Assembly (NCBI GenBank): GCA_000226015.1
Contig: JH153440.1
Coordinates: forward strand, 93,203 to 144,009
Origin: Mnemiopsis leidyi
Taxonomy: Eukaryota > Ctenophora > Tentaculata > Lobata > Bolinopsidae
Direction: 5' to 3'
Length of the DNA stretch: 50,807 nucleotides
Position 1 is the stretch's first letter; every line of letters begins with the position of its first letter. Below are positions 1-10,400 of the stretch, in pieces. The position numbers and the translations under genes were made by a program. The notes below the pieces were generated by a model. The model saw nothing but the letters and a program-made list of their open reading frames with translations, was not told the DNA's origin and ran no database searches.

Positions 1-401
1 AGCTTGCTCTAACCAGAGCCCTTTTGGCTTTGCGCTTGCTAAGCCAACATAGCCCTGTGGCTTGCGCTGCGCCCTATTTGTCAGCTTTTGCGTCGCGTCG
101 CGCGTCTGTCCTAATTTCGCGCTAATGGCAATTCTCGCACAGGGATAAACGTGTTTAGCAAGTGATGGCCGCGACAGTAGGTGATCAACCTACCTAGCTA
201 CAAGGCGGCTGCTGCTTGCAACACGTTGCCTAGCCCTGCTGCCACTTCGCGCGCGGCGTCGTAGTTACACTTACAACGCGCCGAACGTGAGATAAGGGTC
301 ACAACGTGAAACAAGGGGCTGCCGCTTCGCGGCAACATGTCAGGCTTTGTCGAGACGTGTTCGTGTTACACTTACCCGGCTCGCGCGCGTCCCGGATATC
401 A

Positions 402-499
402 TTGTCGCGGTGATACCCGACTCTCGCAGCTAAAGCTGAACGAGCTAAAGCTGAACGAGATCGTTTCGTTAGAACGGTAGACGGATATCATCTCGTCAA
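402..499 (+). mobile_element. Mini-transposon A, copy 1
   Basis: 98 bp, starting TTGTCGCGGTGATACCCG and ending CGGATATCATCTCGTCAA. The reverse complement of the end (TTGACGAGATGATATCCG) matches the start at 14 of 18 positions, so these are imperfect terminal inverted repeats. Flanked by the 8-bp direct repeat GGATATCA (394-401 and 500-507). The other palindrome arm lacks this copy. Non-coding. Confidence 0.85.
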
Positions 500-519
500 G
501 GATATCATGACATATATAT

Positions 520-687
520 TTGTCGCGTTGATGAGATGATATTCGTTTAACGTTCCTCGCGAGGAGAGCAGAAAACTGCGAGACGCGCGCGGGTCGGGTA
601 ACATCTCGACAATTGTCGCGGTGATACGGCCCGACTCACGCAGCTAAAGCTGAACGTTAGAACGGTAGACGGATATAATCTCGTCAA
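520..687 (+). mobile_element. Mini-transposon A, copy 2, interrupted by another copy
   Basis: The A element begins TTGTCGCG at 520 and ends CTCGTCAA at 687. It is flanked by the 9-bp duplication CATATATAT (511-519 and 688-696). A second A element (528-612) sits inside it. Confidence 0.8.
528..612 (-). mobile_element. Mini-transposon A, copy nested inside copy 2
   Basis: 85 bp in the opposite orientation, beginning TTGATGAGATGATATTCG and ending CTCGACAA. The host element's first eight bases, TTGTCGCG, are duplicated on both sides (520-527 and 613-620). This is a clean 8-bp target duplication showing insertion of A into A. Confidence 0.82.
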
Positions 688-803
688 CATATATATGAAT
701 ATCATCTCGTCAAGTTAGGTAATGTTTAATTTGACATGACAACGCGTAAGCACCTTGCTATGTAAAATCTTGCCTGGGGACCTCAGTCTTTGTTCCTTTG
801 CCG

Positions 804-916
804 TTGTCGAGGTGTTACCCGACCCGCGCGCGGCTCGCATTTTGCTGCTCTCCTGGCGAGGTTTTCGTCAGAACTTTTCGTCAGAACGTTAGACGGATAT
901 CATCTGATCTCGTCAA
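804..916 (+). mobile_element. Mini-transposon A, copy 3
   Basis: 113 bp, TTGTCGAGGTGTTACCCG to CTCGTCAA, flanked by the 8-bp duplication CTTTGCCG (796-803 and 917-924). The right palindrome arm carries the uninterrupted site near 2455-2475, which confirms both ends. Confidence 0.85.
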
Positions 917-1894
917 CTTTGCCGCGCAGCGCCCGGCCGTAAGTAAAATGTCGCTTGTATAATAGCTTCAAGCTTGTCAGACGTTGACTGACCTTCTGCT
1001 GCGGCAGGGAATTGTATTGTATTGAAAATTGGCCGCAAGGCAATGTACACAGTGACAGTACAGCATTACAGCAATTCACCTGGTGCTTACGGCTACGCGC
1101 GCGGCTGCTTCGAACTCGAAGCGAATTAAATGTGCACAGTGCGGGAGGGTACAAGTCATTTACAGTTAACGTTGTCCCACGTTGTGACCCTTTTCAGTTA
1201 CTTTTACAACTTTCGATTTTATTTTTAAATTAAATTGACAAAAACCCAAAACTAGGGTGTATGTGACCGCTTTTTATAGACCCACGACTAAATCGCTATT
1301 AAAAGTATCGCAGCTAAATAAAAAACCTTATCTAAAAGCGTAAAAAAGGTGTGAAATCAAAAGTTGTGACCGCAATTTCTTAACTCGAAAACGGTCGCTT
1401 GCTTTGGCCGTCACGCCATTTGTCAGTTGTCAGGCTCATCAAATTATGAAAACCTTCCAGTTTTTAAAGAGTATTTCTTTCAAATCTATCGGGACATCGC
1501 TTATATCTATAGTTTAACTGTTAAATGCCGAAGTTCAACCATTGTACGCAGTCCCTAAGACCGCAAGTAGACTTGTTTTAGCTACACTTTGGCGCTCACA
1601 GAACAACCTCAGACCTGCCTCATGCTGTATATTCGAACTTCAGTACAAAGCTTAAACAATCTTCTTCGAGCTGTCAATTTTGTCGAACAATTTGATGAGC
1701 CTGACAACTGACAAATGGCGTGACGGCCAAAGCAAGCGACCGTTTTCGAGTTAAGAAATTGCGGTCAGAACTTTTGATTTAACACCTTTTTTACGCTTTT
1801 AGATGAGGTATTTAAAGAAAACAAGAAATTAAAGAAAACAAGAAATTATTTAGCTGCGATACTTTTAATAGCGATTTAGTCGAGGGTCTATAAA

Positions 1895-1991
1895 TTGTCG
1901 AGATGTTACCCGACACGCGCGCGGCTCGCAGTTTTCTGCTCTCCTCGCGTTTCGTTAGAACGTTAGACTTAGACGGATATCATCTCGTCAA
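1895..1991 (+). mobile_element. Mini-transposon A, copy 4
   Basis: 97 bp, TTGTCGAGATGTTACCCG to CTCGTCAA, flanked by the 9-bp duplication GTCTATAAA (1886-1894 and 1992-2000). The matching empty site is in the left arm near 1275-1290. Confidence 0.85.
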
Positions 1992-2180
1992 GTCTATAAA
2001 CAGCGGTCACATACTGATACACACAAGTTTTGGGTTTTTGTCAATTTATATTAAAATCTAAAGTTGTAATACTAATAGTAACTGAAAAGGGTCACAACGT
2101 GGGACAACGTTAACTGTAATTGACTTGTACTCTCCCGCACTGTGCAGCCGCGCGCGTAGCCGTAAGCACCAGGTGAACTG

Positions 2181-2254
2181 TTGTACAGCAGCGCGCACCC
2201 TCCCATCATTTTATTATCATTCGCTTCGAATGAGGGTCGGACAAAGTCAGACAA
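2181..2254 (+). mobile_element. Mini-transposon B, copy 1
   Basis: 74 bp, beginning TTGTACAGCAGCGCGCACCC and ending GGACAAAGTCAGACAA. Flanked by the 9-bp duplication GGTGAACTG (2172-2180 and 2255-2263). The left arm has the uninterrupted site near 1075-1090. The terminal TTGT resembles family A and the duplication length is similar, so A and B may be moved by the same class of transposase (inference). Confidence 0.8.
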
Positions 2255-2367
2255 GGTGAACTGCTGTACTGTGTACATTGCCTTGCGGCCAATTTTCAAT
2301 GCAATACAATTTCATTTCCCTGCCACAGCAGCAGGTCAGTCAACGTCTGACAAGCTTGAAGCTATTA

Positions 2368-2423
2368 TTGACGAGATGATATCCGTCTACTTTAGCTGCG
2401 TGAGTCGGGTATCACCGCGACAA
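2368..2423 (-). mobile_element. Mini-transposon A, shortest complete copy
   Basis: 56 bp, TTGACGAGATGATATCCG to ACCGCGACAA, flanked by the 8-bp duplication AGCTATTA (2360-2367 and 2424-2431). The left arm has the single uninterrupted TAATAGCT near 960. Little beyond the two ends remains, so the ends alone appear sufficient for movement in trans (inference). Confidence 0.85.
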
Positions 2424-2565
2424 AGCTATTAGCGACATTTTACTTACCGGGCGCCGCGCAGTGCGCGGCAAAGCAACAAAAATGAGGTCCCCAGGCAAGA
2501 GTTTACATAACAAGATGCCATGCTCACGCGTTGTCATGTCAAATTAAACATTTGCATTGCCTAAC

Positions 2566-2730
2566 TTGACGAGATGATATGTGATATCCGGGCCGCGCGC
2601 GAGCCGGGTAACACTAACATGAACACCTTTGTACAGCAGCGCGCACCCTCCCGTCATTTTATTCTCCGGGAGAACCCTCTATTCGCTTCGAATGAGGGTC
2701 GGACAAAGTCAGACAAGAACACCTCAACAA
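2566..2730 (-). mobile_element. Older mini-transposon A copy shared by both arms, interrupted by B
   Basis: Begins TTGACGAGATGATAT and ends ACCTCAACAA, flanked by the near-identical 8-mers TGCCTAAC (2558-2565) and TGCCTGAC (2731-2738). A homologous but differently interrupted copy lies in the left arm (about 346-715). It therefore predates the separation of the arms. A B element (2629-2716) is inserted in it here. Confidence 0.7.
2629..2716 (+). mobile_element. Mini-transposon B, copy 2
   Basis: 88 bp with the same ends as the copy at 2181. Flanked by the perfect 8-bp duplication GAACACCT (2621-2628 and 2717-2724). Inserted in an older A element and absent from the left arm. Confidence 0.82.
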
Positions 2731-3077
2731 TGCCTGACATGTTGCCGCGAAGCGGCAGCCCCTTGTTTCACGTTGTGACTCTTATCTCACGTTCGCGTTG
2801 TAACTACGACGCCGCGCGAAGCGGCAGCAGGGCTAGGCAACGTGTTGCAAGCACTGAAGCAGCCCCCGCGCAGCTGCCTTGTAGCTGTAGCTAGGTTGAT
2901 AACCTACTGTCGCGGCCATCACTTGCTAAACACGTATATCCCTGTGCGAGCATTAGCGCTAAATTAGGACAGACGCGCGACGCGACGCAAAAGCTCACAA
3001 ATAGGGCGCAGCGCGAGCCACAGGGCTATGTTGGCTTAGCAAGCGCAAAGCCAAAAGGGCTCTGGTTAGAGCAAGCT

Positions 3078-3510
3078 AGTCTACTGTTAGTGTTCTATAG
3101 CCATAGGTGAAAGGAACGCAGCTTTGAGCTTGATCGAGAGTCGGGTATCACCGCGACAAGCACCTGGTTAGGTGCACTCTTGACGAGATTATATTCGTCT
3201 CGGTCTACCGTTCTCACGTCTCGCCAGAGAGCAGCACAGCTGCGTGCTGTAGACTGATCATTTGTCATGTCACGGTAATGTCATGGCCATGTCACGGTCA
3301 TGTCACGGTGATACCCGACTCTTGCAGCTCAAATCTCGTTTCGTTAGAACGGTAGACGGATGTCGGATATAATCTCCTAAAACTGATCATATAACTTCGT
3401 CAAGTGGGATGTGCCATGCCTTGTGGCCAATGGCCTTGATAACCTAACAGTAACAGTAACTGTCGCGGCCATCACGCGCTCTCACGAAATTCTTTCGACA
3501 GAACTAGAAG
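3078..3510. repeat. Fragmented A-type transposon debris beside the palindrome
   Basis: Partial A ends occur here: a GGGTATCACCGCGACAA block near 3140, TTGACGAGATTATATTCG near 3181, and a GTGATACCCGACTC to GGATATAATCTC block at about 3300-3390. A GATAACCTAACAG...TGTCGCGGCCATCAC module near 3436-3473 is also found at 2896 and 34308. A short TGTCATG-type repeat runs 3260-3305. No gene is seen. Confidence 0.6.
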
Positions 3511-4227
3511 AAACAGTAAAGAACTATAAGAAGAAACTTGTTTTGTTCCGGATAAGTTAAAAACCCTTTATATTTAACAAAAACACAATACATTCTGATT
3601 CATATTCAACAACTTAATAATTGCATTAGACTTAATTTAAGAACTAAAGTTTAAAAGTTAAGTCAAATGCAATAATAAACATGACCAGTTCTAGTAGTTT
3701 TACAGTCTAACTAACTTTTGCCCTACTTTCTACTTTTGAAGGTTACAGCCATACTTCTATATAACTTATTTATTATAACAGATACTTCTAGTTCTATTCT
3801 CTGAAGCTTGAGATCGCATAATACCATGGCTTCACAAGCTCAGCACGATAAAACACTTCTCTACAGCTGTGAATAAAATCCGTTTTACACGTAATACATT
3901 GATATAAAAACATGAAAATCGCATTCACAAAGTATATACTATAAGAATTACTTGGTGAAAACTTTGAGTGTTCTTCTAAGAGATGCAGCTTTTTTGTTCA
4001 TGCGATCTAGACGTACATATATTGTTGACACAAATATATTTTACAGCTTTTATCTATAAATAACCTTTTTATCTAAACTTAAAGACTTAACCTTTTAAAT
4101 CACATCGATATACACAGTACATTTAAAATCTAAAACAAATTGTTTGCAGGAATTCAATAAAAACAGGTTAAACATTTAATGAAAAACGATATTTTCGGAG
4201 ACCGGGAAGGCAAGGGTCAGCGATTGA

Positions 4228-4258
4228 CCAATGAGAAGTAAAATGTGACCTATAAATA
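4228..4258 (+). promoter_or_regulatory. Candidate CCAAT plus TATA core promoter
   Basis: CCAAT lies at 4228-4232 and TATAAATA at 4251-4258, a classic spacing for a plus-strand promoter. About 115 bp downstream is an ATG in good context (4373), but it opens a frame of only 18 codons (4373-4429). That frame crosses the stop of the minus-strand coiled-coil gene. It could be a promoter for a spliced or non-coding antisense transcript, a relic, or chance. Confidence 0.35.
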
Positions 4259-4410
4259 TCGGGCAGCGCTATCACGTGGTATGGAAAATTTGTAATCAGA
4301 ATCCCAAGAATACTGTTATCTATTCAAACTTCATCAAAACAAGTTTCCACAATTTAACCACAATTTAACCAAATGTTCGCCTGCACCGCAGCTCCCATCT
4401 CACCAGCTCA

Positions 4411-7400
4411 CTACGCAACCCCTTCATAAGCGTCGGTAACGTTAGTCGGAGGTCTCGTATTTGCAGTTGTGGCGTCTGAACCCGCGCCTGAAGCCTCGCG
4501 TTCAGGTTTGGGAGGAGGCGGGGTCTCTATGATGATGGGGAGGCGAGACAGATCGGTCTCTGCTTTCTTCAGGTCGGGTGTAGCTACTCTCGGTTGTTTC
4601 CTGGACACTCCACTCCCGTGCTTGTCCAGGTACACCTAGAGAAGAGACACGTGTCTATACATGTTTAGAAAGTTGTGAAATTCAGTACCTCAACTTCAAG
4701 CTTGGAATTGAACACTAAAACCTTGTATTTGTAGTGTCCGTGTTAGAATAAAATCTCCACTAAGTTGATTAAGCCTAAGAACTAAGAACAAATTTCAACT
4801 TGTTGATAGCTGTAAATTAGCGGCCTTAGTTGGACAGTTTCTATTTAACCAGGTTGAGCTGTTGTTTATTTGTAAACAGAGCACAACAAGGACATTGCAT
4901 TTCCGTTTAAAGTCACTTTCACGAAGCTGCAGTTGCTAGCTTACATCTGATCCGACGTTCATTTTCACCGACAACAAGTAGTGAAAATTACTAGACAAAC
5001 AACTTACCAGATATACAACTTACTAGATAATAGATTTACAACTTACTAGACATAGTCTTATTAGACTAGCATTACTCACCTTCTTGCATTACATTGTTTC
5101 AATACCTATCAGCTTACAACAAGTTAGTCAATGAAAGCCGAATATTTTCTGGTCGTTTTAAATTCGAGTGGCGAAGGACAAAGTAGTCAACAACGTATGT
5201 AACATGTCACACAGGTGGTCCTACTTTTCATCTTTTGAAACTTTGTCTGTAGTTACGTTTCACAGGTTAATATCGATTTTCGGGCCACCTTTTATTCTGA
5301 ATTAGTGTCTGAGGCACACCCTATGGCTATTCATGTGTGTTCATATGTGTGTTCATAAGAGTAGAAGTTGGGTTTTCGAAACATGTTGTTATCTGCAATA
5401 ATGAATATCAATAAGAAAGCAGGATCGATATAATAGCTCACTTAAATGTTAAAAGCCACGTATAACGTAGCTTTATAGTTTTATGTGTCACGTGGTCACG
5501 TTTAAGAGATTATGGACGCAGTTTGCACGTGCACGAGTTAGACTCAGATGTTTCCACTCCTAACAAAGCTAGACATAATTGTTGCTGTCCAATGCCGAGC
5601 AGCCTTGCTTTTACGTAATTGCATGATGACCACCTAAACATATGAGAATATACACCCTTTACTGGATGTTGACAATATGAATATTGACAACCACGATCTT
5701 CAACTCTGGCAGTCCCCGCTGCTACACCATGTTTACTCTCATAAGCTGCCATTACTTTATACTCACGTCGGTTTTGTTTATGACGTCACGTTGATTACTT
5801 TATACTCACGTCGGTTTTGTTTATGACGTCATGTAGATTGCGGTGTATTTTCTCTAACTGAAGAAGGTTAACGGCAGCACCTTTGCCGAAATCTGTCAGG
5901 ACAATACGGTTGTGGTAACCTCGGTGCATGTAGTACGACACCAGGGCCTTGTGCATTCTTTTCTGCAGGGCTGACACCTGAAAGCGTACTTGTTTAGTGA
6001 ACATTTATTCGAGATTAAGGACTCTTTCAGGGAATACTGATATGCAGCTTTGTAGTTTGTGAGCAATAGTTCGTATTGCTACAATTATCTTGTTGAAGTG
6101 ATTCCTAGTTCCTACAGCTTACATAACTCTCAACTCACACTTAGATTATTCAAAAGTTTAATGTTAAGATTTTATGCCAATGCTACTTTAAATGAGTTGA
6201 TCAAGCTCTTACAGCAAGTTTACGGAGGATAGCACCTCAGGCAGCTGGAGTATTTAGGCTAGGGAGCTCTTTCAACTCGATCCATGACAAAAATTCAGTG
6301 TTTTGATAACATAGGAAATCCGTGCCACCCAGTGGGTGAATCTAGAGTTTAGATATAGTGTAGAACACTTACACAGAGCCTAAGTACAATTACCCTAGCG
6401 TTAAACTTCGACATCTAACAGGTGCCCAACATCTTGTTGCTTGTATATCATTTTCTATTTATCGATAAATAGTTCCAGATATGCTATATATTACGCATGT
6501 TCAGTTCTACTATAATAGATGTTGGCTATGATATGAACACATTTTTCTAAATAGCGGATCATTTTGCTATCACTAACCTTAAACATAAAACGTCTGTTAT
6601 TTTGGTCATGTCACTAACGAGTGTCAAGGTTGTCATGACAACAAGACCGTAATTTAGACACGTCTTCCCTGCCAGTAACGCTACCAGTAAAACTGTACAA
6701 ACCAGACACACATTAGACGGTATGGACCAGTGTGTATTCGCCACTAGAGATGGGCGCAGCCAATCATGCATAATTCTTTAATTGGGACCTTCCCCCATTG
6801 AGCGTCTGACAGGTTTTGTGTGAATCTCGGACGTACTGTCCATTGTGAGCGATGCTTCTTGTACGACTTGAAGAATGCTTCATGTATATGACATGGAGAT
6901 TTATGAGAAGCTCAATGTTATATGTTAGAAGTGTTTGTCTTTATGCAGATTGCAGAAGAACAGGTGTCGGCTTTATGACTGTCACCGAAGTTAGCTCAAT
7001 TTCCTAAATGACAAAGTTATCATCACGGCTAAAGATCAGTTTTTTGTATCAAGAGTTTCATATTCGCCAGGTTTATTTGTTCCTTCAAGTCACGGCAGTA
7101 TTGCCTTATCGGGACTGTGTCTCTGTGAGGTTAGATTTTTGATAAAGTAGTAGAATTTAAGTAGAGCTTTGTCCCCATTAAGAAAAGTTTTTATTTTTCT
7201 AGAGATCATATGTTGATCTTTAATGGTTTAATTTTCGTGCATAGCACAATTCATTGTATGTATACAGATTATCAAGTATTTGTATAGAACTTTATAGAAA
7301 AGAGCAATAAACGCTAAAAATTTTATTTTTACATATTCTTCGAGTACTTATATAATAATTATACTATAATTATGATTTATAAACTTAAAATTGAAGATGA

Positions 7401-10400
7401 ACCTTATGGTGGTCTTTAGTTAGGATTCGATGGTCCGCCTTTCGGCTAAACCTTTTTACATAGATGATTAATATACTATTATAATAGCTCTAGTTTGATG
7501 TTCAGTGATGATATAGATAACTCATAGAGTTTAGGTAGAACAATCCACGGTGTACGGTGCTCGGGCACAAAGCAATGCCACAATACGATCCAGCCAAGCT
7601 GGCCGCCCTCCCCACGCCGCACGCCGCACGCCCACTTAACTAAACTTACACTTCCTTAGTTACCTCCCAATTTCACTTGTCCGATAGACGCACGGGCCGA
7701 GCTTCAGATTGAGGTCCGATAGTCGTTAGTTATTCTGACACTCGATGTGGTAGCTTTGTTAGACTACAGTTTAGGGGTTTGTTGTACGGATCATCATGAT
7801 CAGGTTAACTTTTAGTTCTAGCTCTAAGTATCTGGTTTCTTGGTGAATGATTTGTACAGTTGTAGTCAATGTTATAAGTAATGCGAGTCTCAGAGTTTGT
7901 TCCTTGGCGGATTAGTTGTTATCAATTGAGTCTCGAAGTCTGATTAGGGACCTGACTTGTGCTTCACTTTAAATACCCGTTTTTCGGTAGTGATCTATGC
8001 GTATGTTGCTATTTTTGGCCGCACGAGATAAAATAATTTGTCGCAACTGTCCGCAAAATGCTGGGCCGTTTAAAGATGTTGGAATGAGGAGAAACGACAC
8101 TATTTATCATCTTTCTTTCATAATTCTCTGGACGTTTAAATGAATAATGAATAACAATTGAATAACAATTGAATAATGAATAACAATGGGAGATAAATTT
8201 TAGCTACAAAATTTTTAGTAATTGCCACGTACCACAGTAACTGAATTAGAATTACTGTTGTTATTTTCATTATCAGCGTGCATATATACAACACGTGAAC
8301 TGATTGACGAAAAGTGCAATTATAGAATTATGTCGGGAAAAGCAATACAAAATGTTAGCTTTTACCCTTTTATAAGAAGTTCTGCTCGGGACTTATAATA
8401 ATTTTGGAAACAGCTATGTTGAATCTTCAAACAGGTTTTTGGTAGGGCTTCAAGCGAATTTTGATTTGGCAATTTTGTCGACCTTTTATGTCGTTGCCGG
8501 CCGAAATTTGAAGTTATATACTACTTTTACAGAAACAATCAGAACAGACTTAGAATAATTTTAATCATTGCCATTGTTTAGCGTTGTCGTTATACATACT
8601 TTGAATAACAAGCAAACAGCAATAAATAGTAGTGCCAATTACAGGCCATGACTTTAACATTGCTTAATTGCATTCGATTTATCTTCGGAAGTTGCTTTTA
8701 CAGTAGACTTTAAGTTAAATATTGACATTTCAAATTTGTGATTTATGATCAGCTAATAGCTATACATGTGTTGATGGTGGACGCTTATATGGTACATGAC
8801 CGGACTAAAGTCTGTTTTCAATTAAAGTCTTCCCCTTTCTAGGTCTCTAGTAAAACTAGAGAACTCTAAAAAATGTCTCTTGTTGGTCAGACCACCAACT
8901 TTACAGCATATTTCAAGTTGATATAGGAACCTTTCATCAAGAACGTTTATAATAACAAGTTTTTGTCTTTTTGTTGTAAAGTTTCTAATTACGCCAAACA
9001 GGTCGGATATTTTAGCTTTTTAGTCGCCAAAGTTGTTTCAATCACGCAGCCGGTGATAATTGGAGAGGGCTCGAATATTTGGCACCTGTCAATACTCATA
9101 TTCTGTCTCTGAAACGTGTTAGAATATGTAAGTTTTTGTTTCTAGAGTTGTTTTGGTGGCACTATCTGGGTCCTTCCAGCTGCTGAAGTAAATTCATGAA
9201 AACTACCATCGCACTTCACAAAGATATCACATTGTGACTCAAGTAGGAGGTTAAGTTGAAGTAACTAAACTTGAGACCATGTGCATTGTGCATGACAGCT
9301 GATGTTGTAATTAGACAAGATTTACATAGTGATTAAATTCTATATTCCTCAGTTTAAACTCATACTTCATTCTAAGTCGTAAAGTGCAAAAAATACAACA
9401 AAAGTTAGTGAGTAATGTATTTACTAATAAGTAATTTATCTACTAATGAGTAATATATCTACTAATGTAGAAACAGATGACTGAGGAGTGAGGACTATAA
9501 CAGGCGGATTTTGTCCGCGGTGGAGGCCACAGCTTATAGTCCCGATAACTGATTAAGTCACAACTTTTAATCCCGTCTAGCCAAGACTGTGGTATTAGTA
9601 TCTATTTAGTTAACTCTAGACAACACAATGCAGTATCGGGCTTACCCTCAGACTGGTAAATTTTAAATCAGCAACCTGGTGAAATCAGCAACCTGGTGAA
9701 ATCAGCAACCTGGTGCCTCCTAGCAAATCGGGGAGCTTATATATCTCCAATGTTGGAATTTCGTTTCCTTCTCCTTTTTCGGCATGTTCTACATTTCGTG
9801 ACTTCATTAAAAGTTATTTGTCAAAACCGTAAAGGTCAAAAACATTCATCAGTACAGGTCATTTGTACGTGGTGGATTATAAATAGCTAACTAGCAGTAG
9901 GAGTGACAGTCAAGGTCCTTAGTATACTTTTAGTTGTACATCTAGGACTATCAAGTCTCTTTCACGTTGTACAAAATCTGTGAAGGTATTAGTAGAGTAG
10001 TAGAGTAGTAGATTGCGAAAATTCAGTCTGAGACGGTCAACTGATCAGTATAATAGTGACTGATATAATTGGTCATTCGACATGAGGCCAGTCATTTGAT
10101 CTCTCAGAAAGAAATCGCTCGTGAAAATTCCGTTTTTAATGAATTTAATCCTATTCCAAACTAATCTCCCAACGATTAAAGTTGCTCTGATTTGTGTTTG
10201 CCTGCCGGTCATTAACTGCATGGAATGATCAATGAAACAAACCAGTGTGGCCTATCTTCTTAACACTTAGCCGATCGCTTGGGAGTATTATCTAACAATT
10301 ATTGTAAATAGAATTCCAGCAAGGCGAATTTGTCCTGTACTTTTCCTTCGATAATCGCTGGGGTGGGATTAAGCTTGCAGTTCATTAATTATACCACTTG

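Larger units (their letters stand above)
1..3077. repeat. Giant imperfect palindrome (foldback-like element)
   Basis: Bases 1-1445 are the imperfect reverse complement of 1689-3077. The first bases (AGCTTGCTCTAACCAGAGCC) reappear inverted ending at 3077. The arms stay alignable throughout: 1-355 with 2731-3077, about 716-800 with 2470-2558, and 920-1445 with 1689-2360. The unpaired centre is 1446-1688. Differences between the arms are mainly small transposon insertions present in one arm only. No transposase or other long reading frame is visible; short open frames inside do not resemble proteins. The left end coincides with the window edge, so the element may extend further and its target duplication cannot be read. 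It resembles foldback or large non-autonomous inverted-repeat DNA transposons; a local inverted duplication is the alternative. Confidence 0.88.

Noticed and set aside
900-2894. Protein-coding genes within the palindrome
   Set aside because: The open frames are short, mirror each other between arms and cross mini-transposon boundaries.
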